A DNA stretch of 64,000 nucleotides from Desulfotomaculum sp. (GTDB lineage Bacteria > Bacillota > Desulfotomaculia > Desulfotomaculales > Nap2-2B), in contig DOTD01000032.1 in NCBI GenBank assembly GCA_003513005.1, forward strand, positions 1 through 64,000. The letters run 5' to 3'. The notes below the pieces were generated by a model that had not been told where the DNA came from, did no database searches, and saw nothing but the letters and a program-made list of their open reading frames with translations. A program made the translations under genes and the position numbers. Below, in pieces: positions 34,785 through 42,849 of the stretch. How positions within the stretch are numbered: position 1 is the first letter of the stretch; each line of letters starts with the position of its first letter.

Positions 34785-36233
34785 ATGGCCTATAAAGACT
34801 TAAGAGATTTTATAAATGTTTTGGAACAAAGAAGTTTATTAAAACGAATTAAGACTACGGTTAATTCAGAGCTGGAAATTACTGAAATAACCGATAGGAT
34901 TTCCAAGACCGGCGGGCCGGCTCTCTTTTTTGAAAATGTTCAAGGTTCCCCTTATCCGGTAATAATCAATGCTTTTGGGAGCATGGAACGGATGTGCCTG
35001 GCTCTTGAAGTTGACATTCTGGATGAAATGGGAGAGAGGATCCGTCAAATGCTGCAACCTCCTGACATGGATGGTATCATCAGTAAACTTATGGCTCTTC
35101 CAAAGCTAAGTAAACTCGCTTCTTATTATCCGGTATCGGTAAAGAAGGCGCCCTGTCAGGAAATAGTGGAAAATGACAATCCGGATTTGAACGTACTTCC
35201 TGTTTTAAAGTGCTGGCCCGGTGATGGAGGGCGGTTTATCACCCTTCCGCTGGTTTTTACAAAAGATCCGGTTACAAAAAAGCAAAATGTGGGAATGTAC
35301 CGCATGCAAGTTTTTGACGGGAAAACCACAGGTATGCACTGGCATCTTCATAAAGACGGCGCTTATCATTTTTCGCAGCATTTACAGCAGGGGAGCGGTA
35401 AAATGGAGGTAGCGGTCGCTCTTGGAGGAGACCCGGCGACCATTTATGCGGCTACTGCGCCTTTACCCAGGGGTTTTGACGAAATGCTTTTTGCCGGCTT
35501 TTTACGCAGTGAGCCGGTGGAAATGGTCCGCTGCCGGACTGTAGACCTGTCGGTGCCGGCTCAGGCCGAATTTATCCTTGAAGGTTATGTTGACCTCTTG
35601 GAAAAACGCCTCGAGGGACCATTCGGAGATCATACGGGTTATTATTCAGCGGAAGATTTTTACCCGGTCTTCCATTTAACGTGCCTGACCAGACGTCGCG
35701 AACCTGTTTATCCGGCGACAATAGTTGGACGGCCGCCGATGGAGGACTGTTATCTAGGCAAGACTACTGAACGTATCTTTTTACCTCTGCTGCAGCTGCA
35801 GCTGCCGGAAATGAAGGATCTTAACCTTCCTATAGAGGGTGTATTTCATAACTGTGCCGTGGTGTCCATCAAAAAACAATACCCGGGACATGCAAAAAAA
35901 GTTATGAATGCGCTTTGGGGTATGGGTTATATGATGTTTACTAAAATGATAATTGTGGTTGATGACTCTGTCGACGTTCAGGATATGGCGACTGTGTGGT
36001 GGAAGGTATATAACAATATAGACGCCCGTCGGGATGTCGTAATCGTGGATGGCCCGCTGGACGTGCTTGACCACGCTTCGCCGATTCCTAACTATGGTTC
36101 CAAGATGGGAATAGACGCTACTAAAAAATGGCCGGAAGAAGGACATCGCAGACCCTGGCCGGACGATATCATTATGAGCGGGGAGATAAAAAACTTGGTC
36201 AATCAGAGGTGGACTGCTTATGGCCTGGACTAA
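34785..36233 (+). CDS. ubiD: UbiD-family decarboxylase (menaquinone-type)
   Basis: This is a prenylated-FMN-dependent aromatic acid decarboxylase (482 aa). The family block IVGRPPMEDCYLGKTTERIF and the C-terminal DPLDVLDHASP-like segment are present. With a UbiA prenyltransferase and UbiX downstream it probably decarboxylates a prenylated naphthoate or benzoate in menaquinone synthesis (futalosine route), but substrate and pathway are inferred from context. It starts at ATG 34785 and overlaps ubiA by 14 bases. Confidence 0.9.
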   Translation: MAYKDLRDFINVLEQRSLLKRIKTTVNSELEITEITDRISKTGGPALFFENVQGSPYPVIINAFGSMERMCLALEVDILDEMGERIRQMLQPPDMDGIISKLMALPKLSKLASYYPVSVKKAPCQEIVENDNPDLNVLPVLKCWPGDGGRFITLPLVFTKDPVTKKQNVGMYRMQVFDGKTTGMHWHLHKDGAYHFSQHLQQGSGKMEVAVALGGDPATIYAATAPLPRGFDEMLFAGFLRSEPVEMVRCRTVDLSVPAQAEFILEGYVDLLEKRLEGPFGDHTGYYSAEDFYPVFHLTCLTRRREPVYPATIVGRPPMEDCYLGKTTERIFLPLLQLQLPEMKDLNLPIEGVFHNCAVVSIKKQYPGHAKKVMNALWGMGYMMFTKMIIVVDDSVDVQDMATVWWKVYNNIDARRDVVIVDGPLDVLDHASPIPNYGSKMGIDATKKWPEEGHRRPWPDDIIMSGEIKNLVNQRWTAYGLD

Positions 36234-37071
36234 GCTGCGCAAACTGGCTGAACTTATCAAGTGGGAACATACGATTTTTGCCCTGCCATTTTCATATATG
36301 GGCTCATTCCTGGCGGCGCAGGGTTGGCCGGCCGGTTCTAAAATATTTTGGATAACTGTAGCTATGGTTGGAGCCCGCAGTTCAGCTATGGCTTTCAACC
36401 GGTTAATTGATTGGCAGATTGACTCGCGTAACCCTCGAACAGCTGGGCGGCACTTGCCTATGAGATTGGTTACAAGTACTGATGTTCTGCTCTTAATTAT
36501 CGTTTCGCTGGGACTGCTTATTTTTGCTGCGGCGCAGCTCAATCCGCTTTGCGTGAAGCTGCTGCCTTTTGTCTTATTACTTGTAATTTATCCCTACACG
36601 AAAAGGTTTACCTGGCTCAGCCATTTTGTATTGGGGATGGCAATCGGCTGCGCTCCGATGGGGGGCTGGATCGCGATCACCGGCAAAATTCATCCGGCAA
36701 CAATACTGCTTGGACTAATTGTCTGTTTCTGGGTTGCGGGATTTGATATTATTTACGCGACCCTTGACTACGATTTTGACCGCAAAGAAGGGTTATGTTC
36801 GATACCGGCCAGGTTTGGCATAAAAAATGCGCTGATAATTGCCCGCTTATCGCACGTTATGGTGGTTGTTTTGCTTATTGTTTTGGGAATCTATTTACGG
36901 TTGGATTATTTTTATGCGGCAGGTGTATTGATTACCGCTGTATTGCTGCATTACGAGCATTATCTCGCCAGCCCTGAAGATTTAAGCAAAGTGAACCTGG
37001 CTTTCTTTAATGTAAACGGAACCATTAGCATTATTTTATTTGTTGCTGTATTTTTAGCAATATTTATGTGA
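36220..37071 (+). CDS. ubiA: UbiA-family prenyltransferase
   Basis: This membrane prenyltransferase (283 aa, about 8-9 hydrophobic segments) attaches a polyprenyl chain to an aromatic acceptor. Both Asp-rich motifs are present: NRLIDWQIDSRNPRTAGR (about 66-83) and DYDFDRKEGLCSIPARFG. ATG 36220 overlaps the ubiD end by 14 bases, with AGAGGTGG upstream. It is part of ubiD-ubiA-ubiX, probably menaquinone synthesis. Confidence 0.92.
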   Translation: MAWTKLRKLAELIKWEHTIFALPFSYMGSFLAAQGWPAGSKIFWITVAMVGARSSAMAFNRLIDWQIDSRNPRTAGRHLPMRLVTSTDVLLLIIVSLGLLIFAAAQLNPLCVKLLPFVLLLVIYPYTKRFTWLSHFVLGMAIGCAPMGGWIAITGKIHPATILLGLIVCFWVAGFDIIYATLDYDFDRKEGLCSIPARFGIKNALIIARLSHVMVVVLLIVLGIYLRLDYFYAAGVLITAVLLHYEHYLASPEDLSKVNLAFFNVNGTISIILFVAVFLAIFM

Positions 37072-37092
37072 TAGGGAGAGGGGGGAAATGAT

Positions 37093-37698
37093 ATCGGACG
37101 GTATATAGTAGCCATCAGCGGCGCGAGCGGTTGTATATACGGCTGGCGTCTTGTTGAGGTTTTGGCCGATCAGGGACATTCTCTTTATCTTTTGATTACC
37201 GACCCTGCAAAACAGGTGATGGCTTTTGAGATGGGTTGGAAAATCAACGGGGATATCTCAGAACAGCGGGAAGCTATAACCCGGCGCCTGGGACCCGGAC
37301 GGTCACAGAAGATCAATTATCTTGATTACCATGACCTTACAGCAGTAATCGCCAGCGGATCAGTCAAAAGTGACGGAATGATAGTCGTCCCCTGCAGTAT
37401 GGCCACGGTAGCCGGTATTGCTCATGGCCTCGCCCGGAATTTAGTTGAGCGTTCAGCGGATGTAATATTAAAGGAAAAACGTCCGCTTGTACTTGTCCCG
37501 CGGGAAACGCCCTTGAATCAAATTCATTTACAGAATCTTTTATCGCTTTCCAGGATGGGGGTTACGATCCTTCCGGCTATGCCCGCATTCTATACGAAGC
37601 CCCGGACAATAACCGAACTTGTCGATTTTATTGCCGGCAGGGTAATGGACCAATTGGGGCTGAACCATCAGCTTTATGAAGCATGGGGAGATACTTAA
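37093..37698 (+). CDS. ubiX: UbiX flavin prenyltransferase with apparent ATC start
   Basis: This enzyme makes the prenylated FMN cofactor that UbiD needs. The FMN-binding opening GRYIVAISGASGCIYGWRL and the later EKRPLVLVPRETPLN and ATILPAMPAFYTKP-like blocks identify it. From the preceding in-frame stop (37072-37074) to residue 24 there is no ATG, GTG or TTG. The family start position is occupied by ATC (37093), with a GAGAGGGGGG SD 7 bases upstream. An ATG at 37088 is in another frame and stops after five codons. Either AUC initiates, or there is a point or indel error. About 201 aa from ATC. Confidence 0.85.
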   Translation: MGRYIVAISGASGCIYGWRLVEVLADQGHSLYLLITDPAKQVMAFEMGWKINGDISEQREAITRRLGPGRSQKINYLDYHDLTAVIASGSVKSDGMIVVPCSMATVAGIAHGLARNLVERSADVILKEKRPLVLVPRETPLNQIHLQNLLSLSRMGVTILPAMPAFYTKPRTITELVDFIAGRVMDQLGLNHQLYEAWGDT

Positions 37699-37730
37699 CA
37701 TACAGCGCGGATCGATCTGGCAAGTTGGTT

Positions 37731-37840
37731 ATTAGTAAGAGATTAGTAAGAGATTAGTAAGAGATTAGTAAGAGATTAGTAAGAGATTAGTAAGAGATTA
37801 GTAAGAGATTAGTAAGAGATTAGTAAGAGATTAGTAAGAG
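37731..37840. repeat. 11-bp tandem repeat, ten copies
   Basis: ATTAGTAAGAG is repeated ten times without error between ubiX and the ABC substrate-binding gene, ending 26 bases before the GTG start at 37867. A perfect array in a leader is prone to slippage, which would change leader length in 11-base steps. Confidence 0.97.
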
Positions 37841-37866
37841 ATAAGAGAGGAGAGGAGAAAGAATAA

Positions 37867-38829
37867 GTGATTCGGAAGAGCAAGATATTTTTTTTGTTAG
37901 GAGTTTTGTTTCTCGGCGTAATAATGCTGGTAACCGGATGCGATAATAAGAAAGAGCAAGCGAAACCGCTTAAAATTGGTGTCCTGCCGGTAGAAGACTC
38001 TTTACCATTTTACGTAGCCCAGGAAAAAGGTTATTTTACAGAGGAAAATGTTAAAGTAGAACTGGTTCCTTTCCAGAGCGCTTTAGAACGTGACAGTGCT
38101 TTTCAGACCGGGGCGATTGACGGGGAAATAACAGACTTGATAGCTGCGGTATTGCTTAAGAATGCCGGTGTTGACCACCAGATTGTTACTACTACGCTGG
38201 GAATAAAACCGGGCGAAGGGAGGTTTGCCATTCTAGCCGCGCCTGGCTCCGGTATTAACAAAGCAGAACAGCTAAAAGGAGTGGAAATCGGTGTTTCACA
38301 GAACTCCATTATCGAATATGTCACTGATCAGTTGCTGCAAGAACAAGGATTTGAGCCTGACGAAATAAAAAAGATAGTTGTTCCCAAGATACCGGTGCGC
38401 ATGGAAATGCTTTTCAAGAATCAAATTAAAGCCGCCACTTTACCGGATCCTCTGGCAACCTATGCGGAATCCAAGGGAGCTAAAGTAATTTTGGATAATA
38501 GTAAAGAAGATATTTCACAAGTTGTTTTAATTTTTCATACAGAAGCACTAAAATCACGGAGCAAAGAAGTAACCGGAACTCTGCAGGCTTATGCCAGAGC
38601 CGTAAAAGAAATAGACGCCAATGCGGAAAGCTACCGTGCTCTGTTCACGGAGAAAGCCGGCGTTCCGGAAGAGATTAAAGACACATACCGGATACCTCAT
38701 TTTTCCTTGCCGGAAACGCCCACCCAAGCGCAGTTTGACCGGGCAATTAACTGGATGCTGGACAAGGGTCTATTAAAGAAAGCGTTGAGTTATAATGACA
38801 TGGTAAGTGGTGGTTTTATTGGCAAATGA
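37867..38829 (+). CDS. ABC transporter substrate-binding lipoprotein (SsuA/THI5-like)
   Basis: The product is 320 aa. A lipoprotein signal has its lipobox at LVTGC (Cys at residue 25). An NMT1/THI5-type binding-protein fold follows: KIGVLPVEDSLPFYVAQEKGYF, the LVPFQSALERDSAF region and YAESKGAKVI. This class feeds TauABC/SsuABC-like importers (sulfonates, thiamine precursors, nitrate and others). GTG 37867 has a repeated GAGGAGAGGAGAA just upstream. The ATPase and permease genes overlap behind it. The ligand is not evident. Confidence 0.85.
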   Translation: MIRKSKIFFLLGVLFLGVIMLVTGCDNKKEQAKPLKIGVLPVEDSLPFYVAQEKGYFTEENVKVELVPFQSALERDSAFQTGAIDGEITDLIAAVLLKNAGVDHQIVTTTLGIKPGEGRFAILAAPGSGINKAEQLKGVEIGVSQNSIIEYVTDQLLQEQGFEPDEIKKIVVPKIPVRMEMLFKNQIKAATLPDPLATYAESKGAKVILDNSKEDISQVVLIFHTEALKSRSKEVTGTLQAYARAVKEIDANAESYRALFTEKAGVPEEIKDTYRIPHFSLPETPTQAQFDRAINWMLDKGLLKKALSYNDMVSGGFIGK

Positions 38830-39583
38830 GCTGGTAAATATAGAAGAACTGCAAGTCTCTTATAGAAAGTCCGGGTCCCTGGTACCCGCGCTGGAAAACA
38901 TCGATTTGTACCTGGAACAGGGGCAGACATGCACAGTTATAGGACCGTCCGGATGCGGCAAAAGCACACTGTTATTCATTCTGGCAGGGTTGTTCACCGA
39001 TGCGGAAGTGGAAGTCAGGGGCCGCGTCTTATGCCCTGAAAAACACAGGATGGCATTAATTTTGCAGGATTACGGCTTGCTTCCCTGGAAGACAGTCTGG
39101 GATAACGCAATGCTTGGTTTGAATATCAGGGGGATGTCAAACGAGGCAAAAAAGGGAGGTTTAGTAAAAATACTGCAAGATTTAGGAATCTGGGAGTTTA
39201 AAGACCGTTTCCCCGCTCAACTTAGCGGAGGCCAACGGCAGCGCGTGGCAATCGCCCGCGCGCTGGCGCTGGAGCCTGAGCTTCTGCTCATGGATGAACC
39301 CCTGTCTTCTCTTGATGCGCTTACACGTGAAGCGCTTCAAGAATTGCTGCTTGATATTTGCCGGAAAACAAAAATGTCCCTGATCCTTGTAACTCACAAC
39401 ATTGAAGAAGCCGTACTGTTAGGACGGCAGGTGTTGGTCATGTCGCCGGGTCCGGGACGAATTTTAAACGTGCTGGAAAACAGTTCTGCAGGCAATATCG
39501 GCTATCGCAATCAGCAAGCCTACTTTGAACAATGCCTGAAAATAAGGAAATTACTGGAACGGGGCATAAACGATGCATGTTAA
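38819..39583 (+). CDS. ABC transporter ATPase (TauB/SsuB-like)
   Basis: The product is about 254 aa. Walker A GPSGCGKST, Q-loop LILQDYGLLPWKTVWDN, signature LSGGQRQRVAIARAL, Walker B LLLMDEPLSSLD and the H-loop VTHNIEEA are all intact. The start is uncertain between GTG 38807 and TTG 38819; the latter follows GGTGG. It overlaps the binding-protein gene and overlaps the permease by 11 bases. Confidence 0.92.
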   Translation: MANELVNIEELQVSYRKSGSLVPALENIDLYLEQGQTCTVIGPSGCGKSTLLFILAGLFTDAEVEVRGRVLCPEKHRMALILQDYGLLPWKTVWDNAMLGLNIRGMSNEAKKGGLVKILQDLGIWEFKDRFPAQLSGGQRQRVAIARALALEPELLLMDEPLSSLDALTREALQELLLDICRKTKMSLILVTHNIEEAVLLGRQVLVMSPGPGRILNVLENSSAGNIGYRNQQAYFEQCLKIRKLLERGINDAC

Positions 39584-40325
39584 CCCTTCCGTGAAAAGTT
39601 TCAGCAATTATTTTATAGCTGCTCTTTTTTTAATATTGCTCTGGCAGTTGATCAGCCTTTGCATGGCTGACCTTGCGTTACCCGGCCCCGTTCAGGCGAT
39701 ACACGCCTTTATAACGGGACTTGACAACGGCATTTCCAGAAATCTTCTTTTCAGTACTTTTCGCGTAGTTATAAGCATTTTGCTGTCGACATTGCTGGCA
39801 GTCCCTTTGGGGCTTCTGTTGGGCAGGGAAACTCATCTTGACCGTTTCCTTGGTCCGGTAATTTATCTAATCTACCCGATACCTAAAATTGTTTTTCTGC
39901 CGGTTGTTCTTTCCCTTTTTGGCCTGGGTAATTGGGCAAAAATTTTTTTGATTTCCCTAATCATTTTTTTTCAAATACTGGTAACGACACGAGACGCGGC
40001 GAAATCGGTGGAAAGACTTTATCTCTATTCGGTAAAATCCCTGGGCGCCTCACGAAAAGATATTTACCGGCACGTTATTTTACCGGCGTGCCTTCCCGAA
40101 ATATTTACCTCCTTGAGAATAGGTCTCGGAGCGGCTATTGCCGTTCTGTTTATCACTGAAACTTTTGCCAGCAGCGAAGGCATAGGGTTTTATCTGATGG
40201 ATTCATGGTCACGCCTGGCATACAACGAGATGTATGCCGGAGTAATAGCAATGAGTCTTCTGGGATTTGTTCTATACATAATTTTGGATTGGCTGGAGAA
40301 GAAGATTTGTCCGTGGAAATTTTAA
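39573..40325 (+). CDS. ABC transporter permease (TauC/SsuC-like)
   Basis: The product is 250 aa with about six membrane helices. The cytoplasmic EAA-type loop SLGASRKDIYRHVILPACLPEI docks on the ATPase. It overlaps the ATPase gene by 11 bases and completes a three-gene importer with the lipoprotein. The substrate is unknown; the position after ubiDAX is the only hint. Confidence 0.9.
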   Translation: MHVNPSVKSFSNYFIAALFLILLWQLISLCMADLALPGPVQAIHAFITGLDNGISRNLLFSTFRVVISILLSTLLAVPLGLLLGRETHLDRFLGPVIYLIYPIPKIVFLPVVLSLFGLGNWAKIFLISLIIFFQILVTTRDAAKSVERLYLYSVKSLGASRKDIYRHVILPACLPEIFTSLRIGLGAAIAVLFITETFASSEGIGFYLMDSWSRLAYNEMYAGVIAMSLLGFVLYIILDWLEKKICPWKF

Positions 40326-40359
40326 TACTGATTCTTGTATTAATTAAGGAGGGTCATCA

Positions 40360-40701
40360 ATGGGAAAGAAACTACTCATCCGCTGGGGTTTGAATATTGC
40401 GGGGATTATTTTGACCGCTTATCTTGTCAAGGGATTTGAAGTAACAATTTTGGCGGCTATATTCGGCTTTATTTTGCTTGGTTTTGTTAACGCTACAATC
40501 CGCCCGATCCTTATTTTGCTGACTTTGCCCATCAACTTGATCACTCTGGGCTTGTTCACCCTGGTAATTAACGGGCTGATGCTGTGGCTGGTCAGCGCAT
40601 TGATCAAAGGTTTTGATATAACGAATTTCTTGGTGGCTCTTCTTTCAGCTTTGATTATTATGATTATCAGTTCAATAATCAGCTTTTTAATCAAAGATTG
40701 A
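40360..40701 (+). CDS. YvlD/DUF360-type phage-holin-family-4 membrane protein
   Basis: The product is 113 aa with four hydrophobic helices (about 8-24, 30-46, 54-77, 87-108) and the family segment FVNATIRPILILLTLPINLITLGLF. ATG 40360 has GGAGGGT at good spacing. YvlD-like proteins occur widely in Firmicutes; their role is unknown, though some are induced by envelope stress. Confidence 0.85.
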   Translation: MGKKLLIRWGLNIAGIILTAYLVKGFEVTILAAIFGFILLGFVNATIRPILILLTLPINLITLGLFTLVINGLMLWLVSALIKGFDITNFLVALLSALIIMIISSIISFLIKD

Positions 40702-40800
40702 CAGCTTGCTTTTTGTTTTCCATGGCAACCACTATTTACATAGAGGTAAGTATGAGAGTCTGACGAATAATAGTAATAAAAATTGAAGGGGTTGAAGTTT

Positions 40801-40950
40801 ATGAAGACACTTTTTAAGCGGCGTACCAGTTCAAGAAAAGGAATAATTGCCAGAGTCTTGTTAACCGCTCTTACCACCACAGCCTGCACATACCTGGTAT
40901 CGAGATACTTGAAGAAACATCCCAGGGCAATAGAGATAAAAACCACTTAA
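40801..40950 (+). CDS. Small basic protein (49 aa), possible single-pass membrane protein
   Basis: ATG 40801 with AAGGGG about 10 bases upstream encodes MKTLFKRRTSSRKG..., then one moderately hydrophobic stretch (about 15-33) and a basic tail. The gene is closed by a terminator 9 bases downstream. No family is recognised. Confidence 0.5.
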   Translation: MKTLFKRRTSSRKGIIARVLLTALTTTACTYLVSRYLKKHPRAIEIKTT

Positions 40951-40958
40951 CATTTGAC

Positions 40959-40994
40959 AAGGAGAGGGGCGCCGGCTAAACTCTCTCCTTTATT
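40959..40994 (+). terminator. Intrinsic terminator
   Basis: AAGGAGAG pairs with CTCTCCTT around a GC-rich loop and is followed by TATTTT; it lies directly after the 49-aa gene. Confidence 0.75.
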
Positions 40995-40995
40995 T

Positions 40996-41335
40996 TGGAA
41001 ATTCCTTGTTCGCTCCCCGCCTCCGGACACTTAAACAATTTCCTGGCTTATCCTCGGGCGCACCCGTTCACTAAATAAAATTACGCTTAAGGCATTGACC
41101 TTCCTTTATTAATCAATTATCCTCCTTATGAGGGCGCCTTACAGCTGTATGGATGTCTATCGTTGCCTCCTGCAGAGCGCATCAGGAGCATTTCATTGTG
41201 GCAACACCCGCCTTTCAGACGCTACAGGGCTTCAGTAGAGTTGCTGATTGCCCGAAAAAAGAAATGAGAATCTGTAGAGAGGGGGTTTGAATTCGGGACT
41301 TTTTTGGAACACACATCAGGACAGGCTTTCTTTTA
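40996..41335. other. Intergenic region without recognised features
   Basis: About 340 bases between a terminator and the ComFB gene. I see no convincing ORF, RNA or repeat here. The stretch immediately before 41336 has no strong SD. Confidence 0.4.
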
Positions 41336-41629
41336 ATGTCCCGGATATTTAAAAAGATGATTAATTGTACGGAAGAAGCGGTAAAAAGAGTCTTACCCGG
41401 TATCTTAAAGGAATATTTAAAAAGCAGCCCCGGAACGTGCACCTGCGATATCTGTCAGGAAGATATTATAGCCATGACGTTAAACGAACTGCCTCCTCAC
41501 TATGCCGTTTCTCTGGCTGGAGAAATTTTTACCGATGTTGGCTTAGAGTTAATTGGGGGCAAGGCCCAAATTGTGTCGGTGATCACTAGAAACATCAAAA
41601 AGGTTTCGGATAAGCCTCGGCACAAATAA
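41336..41629 (+). CDS. ComFB-domain protein
   Basis: The product is 97 aa, almost entirely a late-competence ComFB domain: VKRVLPGILKEYL, the Cys-rich TCTCDICQEDI (C35, C37, C40), MTLNELPPHYAVS and an LIGGKAQIVSVI-like end. ComFB-like proteins have recently been described as cyclic-dinucleotide receptors. That is of interest here because the window also encodes a c-di-AMP cyclase and a diguanylate cyclase. The start is uncertain (ATG 41336 or 41357). A terminator follows. Confidence 0.8.
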   Translation: MSRIFKKMINCTEEAVKRVLPGILKEYLKSSPGTCTCDICQEDIIAMTLNELPPHYAVSLAGEIFTDVGLELIGGKAQIVSVITRNIKKVSDKPRHK

Positions 41630-41647
41630 TTTCTTAAACAAAAATTA

Positions 41648-41699
41648 ACTGCAGCCGCAATGTCTTTTTAGAGTGAAGACATGCGGATGCAGTTTTTTT
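41648..41699. terminator. Bidirectional terminator
   Basis: ACTGCA-CCGC-ATGTCTT pairs with AAGACAT-GCGG-TGCAGT and is followed by TTTTTTT on the plus strand. It lies between the convergent ComFB and nitroreductase genes. Confidence 0.85.
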
Positions 41700-41722
41700 C
41701 AATGGGACCGTTAATACAAAGA

Positions 41723-42283
41723 TTATCTAATATGGTTTACCACGTCCGGCCTTCTTGGCGGCGTGGGCGAATCCTCGCCGGTCTTGTAGCCGAGCGCCAC
41801 AGTGCAAATGTGGCTGTAGCCTGTGGGGATGCCTAATTCATTTTTTAAGTCGTTGTCCCTGAATGTTGAAAAAAGGTAACCGGAAGACGTGATCAGGCAT
41901 GAGCCAATGTTTAGTGATTCTGATGCCAGTGTAATATTTTGCGCCGCCGCCCCGCAGTCAATCTGAATAAAAGGCGCTTTTCCCTCACCTGAAATCAGGA
42001 TTACCGTGGGAGCATTGTAAAAAGTGTTGTAGTCCGGGGAACTTGCCCTGTCAACCAGGGGCGCAATACGTGAATCAAGCATATTTTCTTTAATTCTTTG
42101 GGCCATTTTATCGAGCAGGTTCTTATTCTGGATTAGTGTGAAATGTAATTTCTGACGGTTCATCGCATTGGGAGCGAGCAGGGCCGAGTTTAAGATCTCC
42201 TGCACCTCTGAATCTGCTATCTGTTCATCCTTGAATTTCCTAATACTTCTCCTGCGCTTGATAACTCTAATAATTTCGTTCAT
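41723..42283 (-). CDS. Nitroreductase-family protein
   Basis: This is an FMN-dependent NAD(P)H oxidoreductase (186 aa). The FMN-binding opening RRRSIRKFKDEQI, LLAPNAMNRQ, the central DCGAAAQNITLASESLNIGSC and the C-terminal VALGYKTGE are characteristic. ATG 42283 is about 9 bases after GGAAGGA and is preferred to GTG 42292. The physiological substrate is unknown. It is divergent from the arsR-hgcAB genes. Confidence 0.9.
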   Translation of the reverse strand: MNEIIRVIKRRRSIRKFKDEQIADSEVQEILNSALLAPNAMNRQKLHFTLIQNKNLLDKMAQRIKENMLDSRIAPLVDRASSPDYNTFYNAPTVILISGEGKAPFIQIDCGAAAQNITLASESLNIGSCLITSSGYLFSTFRDNDLKNELGIPTGYSHICTVALGYKTGEDSPTPPRRPDVVNHIR

Positions 42284-42427
42284 CTGAATCACTTCCTTCC
42301 TACGAGTAAATTACCAATTAACAACACCTGAGACAAATTTATCATGAGAGCTTGTTTATGTCAAAGGATTAAAAAATATAAGAACCTGAAAAGATAGACT
42401 TAAATTTTTAAAGAAATCGTTTGCGTA

Positions 42428-42455
42428 TTGACACATCAAATATATTTGATATCAT
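42428..42455 (+). promoter_or_regulatory. arsR-hgcAB promoter with palindromic operator
   Basis: TTGACA (42428-42433) and TATCAT (42450-42455) have a 16-base spacer. Between them lies the perfect 16-base palindrome ATCAAATATATTTGAT (42435-42450). An ArsR-family dimer bound there would block polymerase, so autoregulation of arsR and control of hgcAB is likely. Confidence 0.75.
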
Positions 42456-42476
42456 CTAAAATAGTAGGTGAGATAA

Positions 42477-42758
42477 ATGGACGTTTTAAAAATTGCCAAA
42501 GCTTTATCTGATCCCCTGCGGCTGGAGATACTCAGGCGAATCGCCGGCAAGAAATGTTGTGAAGATAAGTGGCTGTGTGTCTGCCACCTGGTTGACGATA
42601 CAGGACTGCTTCAGTCAAGAGTTTCCTACCATATCAAAGAATTAAAGGAAGCCGATCTCATCCGGGAAGAAATCAGGGGCAGGTGGAACTACTATTATTT
42701 TAAAGAAGAGACTTTGAAAGAATATCTCTCGGCATTAAACGACCAATTTCAATTATAG
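42477..42758 (+). CDS. arsR: ArsR-family regulator upstream of hgcAB
   Basis: The product is 93 aa with a winged HTH: ALSDPLRLEILRRI, Cys-containing AGKKCCEDKWLCVCHLV (potential metalloid ligands C27, C28, C34, C36), then LLQSRVSYHIKELKEADLI. It starts at ATG 42477 after TAGGTGAG. A palindromic operator lies in its promoter. ArsR-like regulators directly before hgcAB are known in other mercury methylators; in some cases arsenic induces hgcAB. Confidence 0.9.
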   Translation: MDVLKIAKALSDPLRLEILRRIAGKKCCEDKWLCVCHLVDDTGLLQSRVSYHIKELKEADLIREEIRGRWNYYYFKEETLKEYLSALNDQFQL

Positions 42759-42849
42759 TTGCAGTTTTAAAAATTTAAGTTTGAGATATAAAACTGGGCA
42801 GCAGTCTCTTTAGAAGGTTAAATGTACCATAAAAAGGAGGATGGGCAGT

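Noticed and set aside
37731..37840. CRISPR array
   Set aside because: Units are 11 bases, contiguous and without spacers; it is a simple tandem repeat.
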